A stretch of DNA of 64,000 bases from Mesonia phycicola. Its GTDB lineage: Bacteria > Bacteroidota > Bacteroidia > Flavobacteriales > Flavobacteriaceae. Position 1 is the first letter of the stretch; every line of letters begins with the position of its first letter. The position numbers were made by a program, and so were the translations under genes. Shown in pieces: positions 7,755 through 17,622 of the stretch. The stretch is from the NCBI RefSeq assembly GCF_900141885.1, contig NZ_FQYY01000008.1, positions 124,001 through 188,000 on the forward strand, in the 5' to 3' direction. Below the pieces are notes generated by a model, which searched no databases, had not been told where the DNA came from, and was given only the letters and a program-made list of their open reading frames with translations.

Positions 7755-8828
7755 ATGAAGATTTTTAAGTATATATTTTTCCTTTTACTAATTATAATTA
7801 TTGGTGGCTCTATTTATATTGCTACACTAGACGGAAATTACCAAATAGAAGAAACTAAAGTAGTTAAAGCTCCTGTAACTATGGTTTTTAACGAAATAAA
7901 TGATTTTAAAAATTGGGAAAAGTGGAGTTCTTGGGCAAATGAAGACAACAACACAGTTTTTAATTATACAGAAAAGACAAAAGGAGAGGGAGCTTCTTTA
8001 GATTGGGTTAGTGAAGACTTTGAAGATGGTAAAATACAAACAATAGAAGTTATACCTAATAAATCTATACATCAAGAAATTACGCTTAAAATGCCTTTTA
8101 GCGAATCTACAAGCACTTTGTATTGGTTATTTGAAACTATTGATGGTAGCACTAAAGTTACTTGGGGTATAGAGGGTGAAAGATCTTTTTTTGATAAAAT
8201 ATTGTTATTAATTCAGAATAAATCCATCCCTAAAGAGTTACAACCAAAATTTAAACAGAGCCTAACTAATTTAGATAAGGCGATTGCTTTAAAAATGAAA
8301 CAATATAATATTAATATAGATGGTATAACAGAATATGCTAGCGGATACTATATGTATATCACTACTGCTTCTAAAAACACTCCAGAAGCATTGAGTAATA
8401 AAATGAACAACATTTTTCCGGAGGTAGCTAATTTTATGCAGAAAAATAACATAAAAATGAGTGGGCATCCGCTAACTATCTATAACGAAATTAATGAAGC
8501 AAACGGAACGGTTATTATCTCTTGCGGTATACCAACTCCCGTGAATATAGATACTCCAGAAGATAGTATGGTTTTTTGTAGCTTCTTACCTAACACCAAA
8601 GCCATTAAGGCTACTTTAAAAGGTAATTACTCTAATTTACCTGAAGCTTGGTCACAGTTAACTACCTATTTAGAAAAAACTGATTTTGAAAAGAATACTG
8701 AAATAAATTCTTTTGAAGTATACATTACAGACCCTGAAACAGAACCTAACCCTGCAAATTGGGAAACAGAAATATACATCCCCATTCAGCAGAGAGAAAA
8801 ACTTATAGATTCAATAGAAAGTTTATAA
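7755..8828 (+). CDS. SRPBCC-domain protein with a C-terminal GyrI-like domain
   Basis: A 357-residue protein with an N-terminal membrane segment (residues 4-24). An SRPBCC/START-type ligand-binding domain follows (about 30-180, with W.KW..W motifs like those of 'polyketide cyclase' entries), then a GyrI/effector-binding-like domain (about 190-355). These folds bind small hydrophobic ligands. No catalytic residues can be named. Its stop overlaps the crcB start by one base, so the two are co-transcribed, but no functional link is evident. The domain assignment comes from sequence pattern only. Confidence 0.72.
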   Translation: MKIFKYIFFLLLIIIIGGSIYIATLDGNYQIEETKVVKAPVTMVFNEINDFKNWEKWSSWANEDNNTVFNYTEKTKGEGASLDWVSEDFEDGKIQTIEVIPNKSIHQEITLKMPFSESTSTLYWLFETIDGSTKVTWGIEGERSFFDKILLLIQNKSIPKELQPKFKQSLTNLDKAIALKMKQYNINIDGITEYASGYYMYITTASKNTPEALSNKMNNIFPEVANFMQKNNIKMSGHPLTIYNEINEANGTVIISCGIPTPVNIDTPEDSMVFCSFLPNTKAIKATLKGNYSNLPEAWSQLTTYLEKTDFEKNTEINSFEVYITDPETEPNPANWETEIYIPIQQREKLIDSIESL

Positions 8829-9199
8829 TGAAGAATTTAATTCTTGTATTTATTGGTGGCGGAACAGGAAGTATAATTAGGTTTTTACTTGGTAAATGGC
8901 TTAATAACCAAAATACAGGAATACCCTACGGTACTTTTGCTGCAAATGTAATTGGTAGTTTTTTAATTGGTATTATACTAGGGTATCTTACCAAGAACGA
9001 AAGTATCTCACAAGGCACAATGCTTTTATTAGCCACTGGTTTTTGTGGTGGCTTTACCACCTTTTCTACCTTTGCTTATGAGAGTCACGTATTTTTAAAA
9101 AGTGGAGATTTTATAAGTTTTGCTACTTATACTATTGGTAGCATAGTTCTAGGTTTTTCTGCTGTATTTTTAGGAATGTGGTTAATTAAATTTACTTGA
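8828..9199 (+). CDS. crcB: Fluoride channel CrcB/Fluc
   Basis: A 123-residue four-helix membrane protein that exports fluoride as a dual-topology dimer. Family signatures are visible: GGGTGSIIRF at residues 8-17, the GTFAANVIGSF segment of helix 2 with its polar Asn, and GFCGGFTTFSTFA of helix 3 with the phenylalanine-box and sodium-site region. An in-frame extension upstream overlaps the previous gene. I chose the ATG at 8828 because it overlaps that gene's stop by one base and gives the normal family length. I see no fluoride riboswitch upstream. Confidence 0.95.
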   Translation: MKNLILVFIGGGTGSIIRFLLGKWLNNQNTGIPYGTFAANVIGSFLIGIILGYLTKNESISQGTMLLLATGFCGGFTTFSTFAYESHVFLKSGDFISFATYTIGSIVLGFSAVFLGMWLIKFT

Positions 9200-9231
9200 C
9201 ATAGATTTTAAATATTACCCAATAAACTAAA

Positions 9232-9846
9232 ATGCTAAAAGAGAAATTTATAAACCTGCTTGCAAAATACTCAGATAATAAAAATTATAATTTAGAATGT
9301 TGGAGCGAAATTAAAAACTGCTACACATCTAATTCACGCCATTATCACAATCTTGAACATTTAAAAAATATGCTTTCTGAATTGATACCAATTCAATCAG
9401 AAGTAGAAGATTTAGATTGTCTATTGTTCGCTATTTTTTACCACGATATAGTGTACAAATCCACTAAATCTAATAATGAATCTCAAAGTGCTTTATTTTT
9501 TCAAAAAAGAATAGCAAAAACTTCTTTTCAAAACTTAAAAAAATGTATGCTACAAATTGAAGCTACAAAAGAGCACAAAATCTCTGCAGATAGTGATACA
9601 AATATACTATTAGATTTAGATCTTTCTATTTTAGGTAAACCCTCTGAAGAGTATAAAAAATATACAGAAGGTATTAGAAAAGAGTATCAAATTTATCCAG
9701 ATTTTTTATACAAAAAGGGTAGAAAAAAAGTTTTGAATAGTATGTTAGAACTAGAATCTATCTTTAAAACAGATTATTTTAAACAACAATACGAACATCA
9801 AGCTAAAGAAAATTTAAGACTTGAATTAAATTTATTATCTCGATAG
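9232..9846 (+). CDS. Predicted HD-superfamily metal-dependent phosphohydrolase
   Basis: A 204-residue soluble protein. The conserved RHYHNLEH motif (His37, His39, His43) and the metal-binding His71-Asp72 in FYHDIVY mark the small HD family that databases often mislabel as an NMDA-receptor subunit. It probably hydrolyses a phosphorylated substrate, not identified. It begins 32 bases after crcB in the same direction and may belong to the same transcript. Confidence 0.82.
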   Translation: MLKEKFINLLAKYSDNKNYNLECWSEIKNCYTSNSRHYHNLEHLKNMLSELIPIQSEVEDLDCLLFAIFYHDIVYKSTKSNNESQSALFFQKRIAKTSFQNLKKCMLQIEATKEHKISADSDTNILLDLDLSILGKPSEEYKKYTEGIRKEYQIYPDFLYKKGRKKVLNSMLELESIFKTDYFKQQYEHQAKENLRLELNLLSR

Positions 9847-9920
9847 AACTTTTTTGGAGATACTAGAAAGCCTAACTAGTTTGTAAATTACCAAAAAACC
9901 AAGTAATCAATATTAATTAC

Positions 9921-10544
9921 TTAAGACTTTGTTTCTTCGTGGTATTTTTTCACACCAGCTTCTACCTTAAACGGTAAATCATTTTCTCTTGGTGGTATAG
10001 GGCAAGAGTATGTGCCATTATAAGCACAATAAGGATTATAGGCTTTGTTAAAGTCTAAAATCACAGTAGTAGAGTTGGGTATACTAAAATCTAGGTATCT
10101 ACCACCTCCATAAGTAGACTCTCCATTAGTATAATCTGTAAAAGGAATAAAAAGATAGTCTTTATACTTAGGCTCTGTTACTAAACGTTGATTTTGGTAT
10201 ACATTTAAAACAAACTCTTCTTCTTGGTAAGTAAAATGAACTTCGCCATACTTTACATAAATAGGTTTTCTATCTGTAGTGGTAGGCATAGCAAACGGCA
10301 TTTGGTATGGAGTTTTAACAAAAGTAGCTTTTATAATAAACTCTTCATTAATATCAAAAAAGTCTAGCCCTTTAAATTTTTTAAAATCATTTTCTGTAAG
10401 CGGAGATTTTTCTTTATCTGCAAACTCTTCATTTAAATGTTTTTGATAATCTAATGACGAATTAGTAGAACTTGCAGATTGTGCTTGTACAGCAGCTACC
10501 ACTAGGAAAAATAAAATAAAAAATAATACCTTTTTCAATCTCAA
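9921..10544 (-). CDS. DUF1684 protein, secreted
   Basis: A 207-residue protein with a cleavable signal peptide (residues 1-21, ending VQAQS). The DUF1684 pattern is clear: an N-terminal helix with Pro-Leu and a F.GL.FF segment, YGE..F, an FIPF.D.T.G..TYGGGRYLD core, and the C-terminal DFN.AYNP.CAY...Y.CP.PP..N motif. The function of the domain is not known. The conserved tyrosines, glycines and acidic residues suggest a small-molecule or metal site, but that is inference. It stands alone, with no clear operon partner. Confidence 0.87.
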   Translation of the reverse strand: MRLKKVLFFILFFLVVAAVQAQSASSTNSSLDYQKHLNEEFADKEKSPLTENDFKKFKGLDFFDINEEFIIKATFVKTPYQMPFAMPTTTDRKPIYVKYGEVHFTYQEEEFVLNVYQNQRLVTEPKYKDYLFIPFTDYTNGESTYGGGRYLDFSIPNSTTVILDFNKAYNPYCAYNGTYSCPIPPRENDLPFKVEAGVKKYHEETKS

Positions 10545-10609
10545 AATATTTAATACAAATGTAAAGTGAAAAGGATAATTACACTAAAAAAATATCAGAA
10601 TTTTGCTAT

Positions 10610-10798
10610 CTAATTCCAATTTTTCACTTGTCGAGAATCGCTAAATAATCCTTTTGCTAAGATAGATACAACAAATAAATCTGCAAAAATTACAAATAAA
10701 ATTCTTACAAAAAGTATACCTGCAAAATCTCCTAATGTAAATCCTACAATCCCTGTTATTAAAGTTAATATAAAAAAAGTAGTGCTTTTGTCTTTCAT
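10610..10798 (-). CDS. Small inner-membrane protein, YtjA/DUF1328-like
   Basis: A 62-residue protein with two hydrophobic helices (about 7-31 and 34-49) and a short polar tail. The pattern of a Gly-rich first helix followed by an F.R.LF.IF..LFVVS second helix resembles the DUF1328/YtjA family of stress-linked small membrane proteins. It sits alone between a DUF1684 gene and the IcmF terminator. The frame carries charged residues only at the ends, as expected for a real membrane peptide. Function unknown. Confidence 0.6.
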   Translation of the reverse strand: MKDKSTTFFILTLITGIVGFTLGDFAGILFVRILFVIFADLFVVSILAKGLFSDSRQVKNWN

Positions 10799-10927
10799 AG
10801 TTTTTGTTTTTAATAAAGATAATGAAGAGGTATCTACGCATGTATTAACATTTTACTAATTAGACCTTATTTAACCCAATAGTAACTCATACGTTAAACT
10901 ATGTTAACTCATCTGCATATAAAATAA

Positions 10928-10963
10928 AAATCCTTAAAACCTAGATAAAGGTTTTAAGGATTT
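10928..10963 (-). terminator. Terminator of icmF
   Basis: A perfect 15-bp stem AAATCCTTAAAACCT / AGGTTTTAAGGATTT, 24 bases beyond the icmF stop codon. Confidence 0.88.
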
Positions 10964-10986
10964 AAATAATTAGTTATAAAAATATA

Positions 10987-13900
10987 TTACATATTTCTTC
11001 TGTACTGCCCGCCTACTTCAAAAAGAGATTCTGTAATTTGACCTAAAGAACATACTTTGGTAGCCTCCATTAATTCTTCAAAAATATTTTTGTTATGGAT
11101 TGCTGCATCTTGCACTTTATCTAATGCTTCGCCTGCTCTGTCTTCATAGGTTTTGTGTAATTTTTTCAAGGTAGTTAGTTGAAATTGCTTTTCTTCTTCT
11201 GTAGCCCTAATTACTTCACCTGGAGTTACTGTTGGAGAACCTTTACTACTTAAAAATGTATTTACACCAATAATAGGGAACTCTCCATTATGCTTTAAAG
11301 TTTCATAATACAAACTTTCTTCTTGTATTTTAGAACGCTGATACATGGTTTCCATCGCTCCTAACACACCTCCACGTTCTGTAATTCTATCAAATTCTTG
11401 TAAAACGGCTTCTTCTACCAAATCTGTTAACTCTTCAATAATAAATGAACCTTGAATAGGATTTTCATTTTTAGCCAACCCTAATTCTTTATTAATAATT
11501 AACTGAATTGCCATTGCACGTCTAACCGACTCTTCTGTAGGTGTAGTAATTGCTTCATCATAAGCGTTTGTATGAAGCGAGTTACAGTTATCGTAAATTG
11601 CATAAAGCGCCTGCAAGGTGGTTCTAATATCGTTAAAATCTATTTCTTGTGCGTGGAGTGATCTACCTGAAGTTTGTATGTGGTATTTCAACATTTGCGC
11701 ACGAGAATTTGCTCCATATTTATGCTTTAATGCTTTTGCCCAAATTTTTCTAGCTACACGACCAATTACTGCGTATTCTGGATCAATTCCGTTAGAGAAA
11801 AAGAAAGAAAGGTTAGGACCAAATTTATTAATATCCATACCTCTACTTAAGTAATACTCCACATACGTAAAGCCATTTGCTAAAGTCAGCGCCAATTGAG
11901 TAATTGGGTTTGCGCCAGCTTCTGCTATATGATAACCAGAGATAGAAACCGAATAGAAATTTCTTACTTTATTCTGAATAAAATAATCTTGCACATCGCC
12001 CATTAAACGCAAAGCAAATTCTGTAGAGAAAATACAAGTATTTTGTGCTTGATCTTCTTTTAAAATATCTGCTTGTACGGTACCTCTTACTACGGCAAGA
12101 GTTTCATATTTTATTTTTTCGTAAACATCTTTAGGTAATACTAAATCTCCTGTAACACCTAGAAGCATTAACCCAAGACCATTATTACCTTCTGGTAACT
12201 CACCTCTATAAGTAGGTCTTTCTAGTCCGCTTTCTTTATAGATAGCTTCTATTTTTTGCTCTACTTCTTTTTCTAGACCATTTTCTTTAATATATTTTTC
12301 ACATTGTTGGTCTATTGCAGCATTCATAAAGAAACCAAGTAACATTGGTGCAGGGCCATTAATTGTCATACTTACTGAAGTAAGGTGATGTGCCAAATCG
12401 AAACCAGAATATAATTTCTTCGCATCGTCTAAACAACAAATAGAAACACCTGCGTTACCAATTTTACCATAAATATCTGGTCGCTCATCTGGGTCGTTAC
12501 CATAAAGAGTTACAGAATCAAAAGCGGTAGAAAGTCGCTTAGCTGGTAAACCTAAACTCACGTAATGAAAACGCCTATTGGTACGCTCTGGTCCCCCTTC
12601 ACCTGCAAACATTCTTGTAGGGTCTTCTCCTTGACGTTTAAATGGGTACAACCCAGAAGTGTAAGGGAATTCTCCTGGTACATTTTCTTGTAATATCCAT
12701 TTTAATAGATCTCCCCAAGCTTTGTATTTTGGTAAAGCTACTTTCGGAATTTGTAAATGAGAGAGTGACTCGGTATGAGTTTCTATTTTTATTTCTTTAT
12801 CTCGAACTTTAAAACTGTAAATTGGGTCTTTATATTTTTTAACTGTTTCTTCCCATTTTAAAATCTCTTCCCAGTTATATGGGTCAAAGTCCATTTTAGT
12901 TTTATTAAACTGTGCTATTAGCAATTCTACAAATTGTTGATCTGCATCATCCTGAACTTGATTTAAAATCTGCTCTTCATCTAGTCCCGTTTTAATTAGA
13001 TAAGACTTCTCTACTCCGCTTAAAGTGATATTTAGAACTGAAAAAATAGTTTTATAAATACCGTAGAGTTTTTGAGCAACTTCTACTTGGTTGTCTACTT
13101 TTTCATCATAACCGCGATTATTTTCTGCAATTTCTGAAAGGTATCTTACTCTAGCTGGCGGAATCACAAAAATCTTTTCAGACATTTCATCTGAAATAAG
13201 GTAGTTACTTTCTAAAGAAGTTTCTGTTTTCTCTGCCAAGGTATCCATAATCTTTTTGTAAAGAGTATTCATCCCTGGATCGTTAAACTGAGAAGCGATA
13301 GTACCATAAACAGGAAGCGTTTTAGGATCTTCATGCCATAAATTATGGTTACGCTGGTATTGCTTTTTTACATCTCGCAATGCATCTAAAGAGCCGCGTT
13401 TATCAAATTTATTAATGGCCACAATATCTGCAAAATCTAACATATCTATTTTCTCTAATTGTGTAGCAGCACCAAATTCTGGCGTCATTACATAAAGAGA
13501 AACATCTGAATGATCTAAAATTTCTGTATCACTTTGCCCAATACCTGAAGTTTCTAAGATAATTAAATCGTACTCTGCGGCTTTCAACACTTCAATAGCT
13601 TCTTGCACATATTTAGAAAGTGCCAAGTTAGATTGACGAGTGGCTAATGAGCGCATATACACTCTAGGAGAATTGATAGCATTCATACGAATACGGTCAC
13701 CTAATAAGGCTCCTCCAGTTTTTCTTTTAGAAGGGTCTACAGAAATAATCCCGATGGTTTTCTCTTCAAAATCTACTAAAAATCTTCTTACTAACTCATC
13801 TACTAAAGAAGATTTACCGGCACCACCTGTACCAGTAATTCCTAAAACAGGAGTTTTAATACTTTTATTTTTCTTATGAATTTTATCTAAAGTAGATTTT

Positions 13901-14439
13901 GCTATTTCAGGGAAATTTTCTGCAGAAGAAATTATTCTAGCAATAGCTTTGTCATTTTTTGTAGGCAGTTCTTTTAACTCCCCATTTAATACATCGCCTA
14001 TTGCAAAATCTGATTGCTCTACCAGGTTATTAATCATTCCCTGTAATCCCATCTCACGACCATCATCTGGAGAGTAAATTCTGGTAATTCCGTATTCGTG
14101 AAGTTCTTTTATTTCTTCTGGAAGAATTACTCCACCGCCGCCGCCAAAAATTTTAATGTGATTAGCTCCTTTTTCTTTTAGCAAATCATACATATATTTA
14201 AAATACTCTGTATGTCCTCCTTGATAAGATGTCATTGCAATAGCATTAGCATCTTCTTGTATTGCGGTATTCACTACTTCTTCTACACTTCTATCATGCC
14301 CAAGATGAATTACTTCTACTCCTGTAGATTGAATAATTCTACGCATAATATTAATGGCTGCATCATGACCATCAAATAATGATGCGGCAGTTACTATTCT
14401 TACTTTATGTTTGGGTTTATAAGGTTGAGGCTGTTCCAT
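10987..14439 (-). CDS. icmF: Fused isobutyryl-CoA mutase (IcmF type) with built-in G-protein chaperone
   Basis: A 1150-residue B12 enzyme that interconverts isobutyryl-CoA and butyryl-CoA-type acyl-CoAs by carbon-skeleton rearrangement. It has three parts. A cobalamin-binding domain (about 10-145) carries the axial His25 in FDGHDAA and GGGGGVI. A MeaB-like GTPase (about 195-430) carries the P-loop GTGGAGKS (203-210), [11 protein letters not shown] and NKFD (343-346). The mutase barrel (about 560-1150) contains [21 protein letters not shown]. Fusion of all three is diagnostic of IcmF and separates it from two-subunit methylmalonyl-CoA mutase. It is monocistronic with its own terminator. Exact acyl-CoA preference cannot be read from the sequence. 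Confidence 0.93.
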   Translation of the reverse strand: MEQPQPYKPKHKVRIVTAASLFDGHDAAINIMRRIIQSTGVEVIHLGHDRSVEEVVNTAIQEDANAIAMTSYQGGHTEYFKYMYDLLKEKGANHIKIFGGGGGVILPEEIKELHEYGITRIYSPDDGREMGLQGMINNLVEQSDFAIGDVLNGELKELPTKNDKAIARIISSAENFPEIAKSTLDKIHKKNKSIKTPVLGITGTGGAGKSSLVDELVRRFLVDFEEKTIGIISVDPSKRKTGGALLGDRIRMNAINSPRVYMRSLATRQSNLALSKYVQEAIEVLKAAEYDLIILETSGIGQSDTEILDHSDVSLYVMTPEFGAATQLEKIDMLDFADIVAINKFDKRGSLDALRDVKKQYQRNHNLWHEDPKTLPVYGTIASQFNDPGMNTLYKKIMDTLAEKTETSLESNYLISDEMSEKIFVIPPARVRYLSEIAENNRGYDEKVDNQVEVAQKLYGIYKTIFSVLNITLSGVEKSYLIKTGLDEEQILNQVQDDADQQFVELLIAQFNKTKMDFDPYNWEEILKWEETVKKYKDPIYSFKVRDKEIKIETHTESLSHLQIPKVALPKYKAWGDLLKWILQENVPGEFPYTSGLYPFKRQGEDPTRMFAGEGGPERTNRRFHYVSLGLPAKRLSTAFDSVTLYGNDPDERPDIYGKIGNAGVSICCLDDAKKLYSGFDLAHHLTSVSMTINGPAPMLLGFFMNAAIDQQCEKYIKENGLEKEVEQKIEAIYKESGLERPTYRGELPEGNNGLGLMLLGVTGDLVLPKDVYEKIKYETLAVVRGTVQADILKEDQAQNTCIFSTEFALRLMGDVQDYFIQNKVRNFYSVSISGYHIAEAGANPITQLALTLANGFTYVEYYLSRGMDINKFGPNLSFFFSNGIDPEYAVIGRVARKIWAKALKHKYGANSRAQMLKYHIQTSGRSLHAQEIDFNDIRTTLQALYAIYDNCNSLHTNAYDEAITTPTEESVRRAMAIQLIINKELGLAKNENPIQGSFIIEELTDLVEEAVLQEFDRITERGGVLGAMETMYQRSKIQEESLYYETLKHNGEFPIIGVNTFLSSKGSPTVTPGEVIRATEEEKQFQLTTLKKLHKTYEDRAGEALDKVQDAAIHNKNIFEELMEATKVCSLGQITESLFEVGGQYRRNM

Positions 14440-14599
14440 TGAATTATTCTTAATTTTAGGTGCGTAAATTTACGAAAATACTATCAATTTAGAAGTTATT
14501 GAACTTCTTGATTTTAATTATCTATCTAACTTTCTGTATTTCATAATAAATATTTAAACAAGAGAGAGCATTTCAATTTTTAGATTAATAAATATATAT

Positions 14600-14607
14600 T
14601 ATTTTTG
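14600..14607 (+). promoter_or_regulatory. Candidate -7 box TATTTTTG
   Basis: Fits TAnnTTTG, about 84 bases upstream of the DUF4197 gene. No good -33 TTG was found, so this is tentative. Confidence 0.35.
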
Positions 14608-14690
14608 CTCGGTGTTTTAATTGATTTTATCAATCATAAAACAGATTATTTATTATTTTATTCTTACTAAAATTAATACCCATTACAATT

Positions 14691-15401
14691 ATGATTAAAC
14701 GCGTATTTTTAAGCTGCTTGGTATGCTTTTCACTAATTTCTTGTGCCGAGTTACAATCTATTGCAGAGAATTTGCCTCAGCAAGCAGCAGGTCTTTCTGA
14801 AACTGAAATTGGTAACGGATTAAAAGAAGCCTTAGATAAAGGTATTGATGAGCAGGTAACTAAATTAACCCAAACCAATGGTTTTTACGGAAATGAATTG
14901 GTGAAAATTTTACTACCTGAAGAACTTCAAAAAGTAGAAAAGGGATTAAGAGATATAGGTTTAGGGAGCTTAGCAGACGAAGGAATAAAAGCTTTAAACA
15001 GAGCAGCAGAAGATGCTACAAAAGAAGCTACTCCAATTTTTGTTAATGCGGTTAAAGAAATGACTTTTACAGATGCTAAAAATATTTTATTGGGAGATAA
15101 CCGTGCAGCTACTACTTATTTAGAAAACAAAACTACTACAGAATTATATAGCAAGTTTAATCCAGTAATTAAAAACTCATTTAGTAAAGTTGGTGCAGAT
15201 CAAATTTGGTCTAATATTATTACCAAGTATAACAATATACCTTTTACAGAAAATGTAAATCCAGATTTAACAGACTATGTTACTCAACAAGCTTTACAAG
15301 GTGTTTACACAATGATTGCTGTAGAAGAAACAGAAATTAGAACCGATATTAGCAGCAGAACTTCAGATTTATTAAAGTCTGTTTTTGCTCTACAAGATTA
15401 A
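14691..15401 (+). CDS. DUF4197 lipoprotein
   Basis: A 236-residue protein with a lipoprotein signal (lipobox LISC, Cys18). It has a mostly helical body with the DUF4197 features L....I..GLKEAL..GI...V.KL, GFYGN..VKI.LPEEL and a C-terminal AT.YL...T...L...F.PVIK segment. The role of the family is not known. It is expected to be lipidated and held in the envelope. It is a single gene, with a terminator about 110 bases after the stop. Confidence 0.9.
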   Translation: MIKRVFLSCLVCFSLISCAELQSIAENLPQQAAGLSETEIGNGLKEALDKGIDEQVTKLTQTNGFYGNELVKILLPEELQKVEKGLRDIGLGSLADEGIKALNRAAEDATKEATPIFVNAVKEMTFTDAKNILLGDNRAATTYLENKTTTELYSKFNPVIKNSFSKVGADQIWSNIITKYNNIPFTENVNPDLTDYVTQQALQGVYTMIAVEETEIRTDISSRTSDLLKSVFALQD

Positions 15402-15512
15402 TAACGCTAAGCTAATACTTAGTAATATTACGGTAACATCTAAACCCCATTTGTAATAGATATTTGCAACGAGATTTAGGGTGTCTCACTATTTATTTGG
15501 GTTAAGTTAAAG

Positions 15513-15542
15513 AGCCGAGGATTTATTCCGCGGCTTTTTTTT
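15513..15542 (+). terminator. Terminator after the DUF4197 gene
   Basis: Stem AGCCGAGG / CCGCGGCT (one mismatch), 7-base loop, followed by an 8-base T run. Confidence 0.82.
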
Positions 15543-15629
15543 GTTAATTATTTAACCAAAGATACATATATCAATGTTTTTTTATTAATTGATTAACTTT
15601 TTTCACAAAAACTTAGATATAAAATAATC

Positions 15630-15637
15630 TAACTTTG
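15630..15637 (+). promoter_or_regulatory. Promoter -7 box TAACTTTG
   Basis: Perfect TAnnTTTG, 18 bases before the ATG of the small Lacal_2735-like gene. No clear -33 partner. Confidence 0.5.
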
Positions 15638-15655
15638 TATTTAAATATTAAAGTC

Positions 15656-15835
15656 ATGCAAAGCTGGAAAAATAATAAAGACAAAATAGATAGCTTACGT
15701 AAAAAATATACTAAGCTTATGAAAAGGGCTTATGAGGTTGCCCCTAAAAATAAAAGCAAAAGTGATGATCTTAATCACCAAGCAAGATTAATTTTGCAAG
15801 AATTAAAAAGAACAGAGTTAAATTTTCTTCATTAA
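15656..15835 (+). CDS. Small Lacal_2735-like protein
   Basis: A 59-residue, lysine-rich, entirely helical protein. The core L.KKY.KLM..AYE......K..D...HQA..IL.EL matches the small flavobacterial Lacal_2735 family of unknown function. I took the ATG at 15656 rather than the upstream TTG at 15635, because a promoter -7 box (15630-15637) overlaps the TTG. It has its own promoter and no operon partner. The name rests on recalled pattern similarity. Confidence 0.62.
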   Translation: MQSWKNNKDKIDSLRKKYTKLMKRAYEVAPKNKSKSDDLNHQARLILQELKRTELNFLH

Positions 15836-15875
15836 TAAAATTAAAAGCTAATTAACTATTAGCGTTTTGCTGTTA

Positions 15876-16658
15876 TTAAAAGGTAAGATGTAATTGCTTA
15901 AAGTATTGAAAGGCATTTTTTAAACGAGACCCATACCAACTAAAAAATTCTCCATCTACTAATTTTATTTTTTTAAGTTTTACAAACTCAGAAAGCTCTT
16001 CTATATGTTTTTCTTTAAACGGGAAGGGTTCTGAAGAAAGCAGGACAAAATCTGCTTTACTTAACATTTTTAATTCTATTTCTGGATAGCGCGGTGTTCT
16101 ACTAAAAATATTTTCAAAATGATTTAGCTCAAGTAAATAATTTATAAATGTATTACCACCTGCTACCATCCAAGGTTTACGCCAAATTAAATAAGCTACT
16201 TTACGCTTTGGTAGATGCTGAATAAATTTTTGAAAATCATTAAATTCTGTTTGAATAGCATCAATTAACATTTCTGCTTTTTTTGTTACAGAAAACAACT
16301 CTCCATACTGTTTAATTAAATCTAAACATTCTTTAATTGTAGAAATATCTGAAACATGAACTGGAGCTATTTTTTCTAGTTCTGCTACCATCTCAAACGT
16401 ATTTTCTTCTTTATTACAAAGAATAAGATCAGGTTGAAGATGTTTTATTTTTTCTAATTTCACTTCTTTTGTACCTCCCACAATTTCAACCTCTTTTACT
16501 AACTCTACGGGATGCACGCAAAATTTGGTAATACCTATTAAATTTTCTCGTAAACCTAAATCTACAATCAATTCTGTTTGGCTAGGCACCAAAGAAATAA
16601 TTCTTTTGGGAGTATTTTTTAACGTAAATTTTCGCTGTAATTGATCTTGAAACTGCAT
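15876..16658 (-). CDS. BtuF-like helical-backbone substrate-binding protein, no signal peptide
   Basis: A 260-residue protein of the type III periplasmic-binding fold (B12, haem and siderophore receptors). The N-terminal RIISLVPSQTELIVDLG motif and the KVAYLIWRKPWM strand are typical of BtuF-type cobalamin-binding proteins. Oddly, residues 1-20 are polar and contain no signal peptide or lipobox, so the protein is predicted to be cytoplasmic unless its start is wrong; I see no better start. A B12-dependent mutase (icmF) lies 1.4 kb upstream on the same strand, which fits a cobalamin link but does not prove it. Confidence 0.8.
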   Translation of the reverse strand: MQFQDQLQRKFTLKNTPKRIISLVPSQTELIVDLGLRENLIGITKFCVHPVELVKEVEIVGGTKEVKLEKIKHLQPDLILCNKEENTFEMVAELEKIAPVHVSDISTIKECLDLIKQYGELFSVTKKAEMLIDAIQTEFNDFQKFIQHLPKRKVAYLIWRKPWMVAGGNTFINYLLELNHFENIFSRTPRYPEIELKMLSKADFVLLSSEPFPFKEKHIEELSEFVKLKKIKLVDGEFFSWYGSRLKNAFQYFKQLHLTF

Positions 16659-16698
16659 AAATTACAATGTAAGAATTCTTATATAAGATGTATAAAAA

Positions 16699-16730
16699 AA
16701 CCCTAAAGAATTTAAAAATCTAAAGGGTTA
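16699..16730 (-). terminator. Terminator of pyrF
   Basis: AACCCT / AGGGTT outer stem with an imperfect inner stem and a T run on the minus strand, shortly after the pyrF stop. Confidence 0.65.
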
Positions 16731-16754
16731 TAATATTTATTAAAAAAAGAAATT

Positions 16755-17573
16755 TTACATTTTATCTAAAACGCCTTCCATTTCTTGCTGTAATTCTAGA
16801 GCTTTTTGTGCTGCAGCTTCTGCAAAATTTTCTGTTGAAGAAGCATAAATAATACCACGAGCAGAGTTTATAAGTAAACCTACATTCTTGTTAAGTCCGT
16901 ATTTGCAAACTTCTGAAACGCTTCCTCCTTGCGCTCCTACTCCTGGAACTAAGATAAAACTATCTGGTATTATTTTTCTAATTTCTGTAAAATACTCTGC
17001 TTTAGTGGCTCCAACAACATACATTAAGTTATGATGATTTTTCCAGGTTTGAGCAGTTTGTAAAACTTTTTTATACACCTCTTCTCCGTCTACTTTTTTA
17101 GTCTGAAAATCGAAAGCACCACGATTAGAAGTTAAAGCTAACAAAATAGTATGCTTGTTTTCAAACTCTAAAAAAGGTACTACAGAGTCTTCTCCCATAT
17201 ATGGAGCTACAGTAATCGAATCAAAATTTAAATCGCTAAAAAAAGCTTTTGCATAACGTGTAGAAGTATTACCTATATCTCCTCGTTTTGCATCTGCAAT
17301 AGTAAAAATATCTGGATGCTTATCATTTAAATATTTAATTGTTTTCTCTAAAGCTTGCCAACCTTTAATACCATAAGCTTCATAAAAAGCGATATTTGGT
17401 TTATAAGCCACAGTTAAATGGTGAGTAGCATCTATAATAGCTTTATTAAACTCAAAAATCGGATCTTCTTTACTTAATAAGTGCGTTGGTATTTTTTCTA
17501 AATCTACATCTAAACCGATGCATAAAAACGACTTTTTCTTTTTTATTTGCTGAACGAGTTCGTGGGTTGTCAT
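16755..17573 (-). CDS. pyrF: Orotidine-5'-phosphate decarboxylase (type 2)
   Basis: Last step of UMP synthesis: decarboxylation of OMP. The 272-residue length and the signature [11 protein letters not shown] (Asp94, catalytic Lys96, Asp99) mark the longer type 2 subfamily found in Bacteroidota and actinobacteria. The substrate-phosphate region [10 protein letters not shown] and the C-terminal NSARGI are also present. It lies 50 bases downstream of prfA on the same strand, but a strong terminator between them suggests separate expression. Confidence 0.96.
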   Translation of the reverse strand: MTTHELVQQIKKKKSFLCIGLDVDLEKIPTHLLSKEDPIFEFNKAIIDATHHLTVAYKPNIAFYEAYGIKGWQALEKTIKYLNDKHPDIFTIADAKRGDIGNTSTRYAKAFFSDLNFDSITVAPYMGEDSVVPFLEFENKHTILLALTSNRGAFDFQTKKVDGEEVYKKVLQTAQTWKNHHNLMYVVGATKAEYFTEIRKIIPDSFILVPGVGAQGGSVSEVCKYGLNKNVGLLINSARGIIYASSTENFAEAAAQKALELQQEMEGVLDKM

Positions 17574-17595
17574 AGTTAATTTAGTAAAGTAAAAA

Positions 17596-17615
17596 ACCCG
17601 CTAAGTAAAGCGGGT
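17596..17615 (-). terminator. Terminator of prfA
   Basis: Perfect ACCCGCT / AGCGGGT stem with a 6-base loop and a T run on the minus strand, 8 bases after the prfA stop. Confidence 0.88.
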
Positions 17616-17622
17616 ATTTGCA

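Noticed and set aside
9900-9921. AAGTAAT/ATTACTT hairpin as a terminator
   Set aside because: The stem is short and all A-T with no T run; too weak to call.
13640-13879. 79-codon plus-strand frame inside icmF
   Set aside because: It lies opposite the conserved GTPase motifs of icmF and has no protein-like features of its own.
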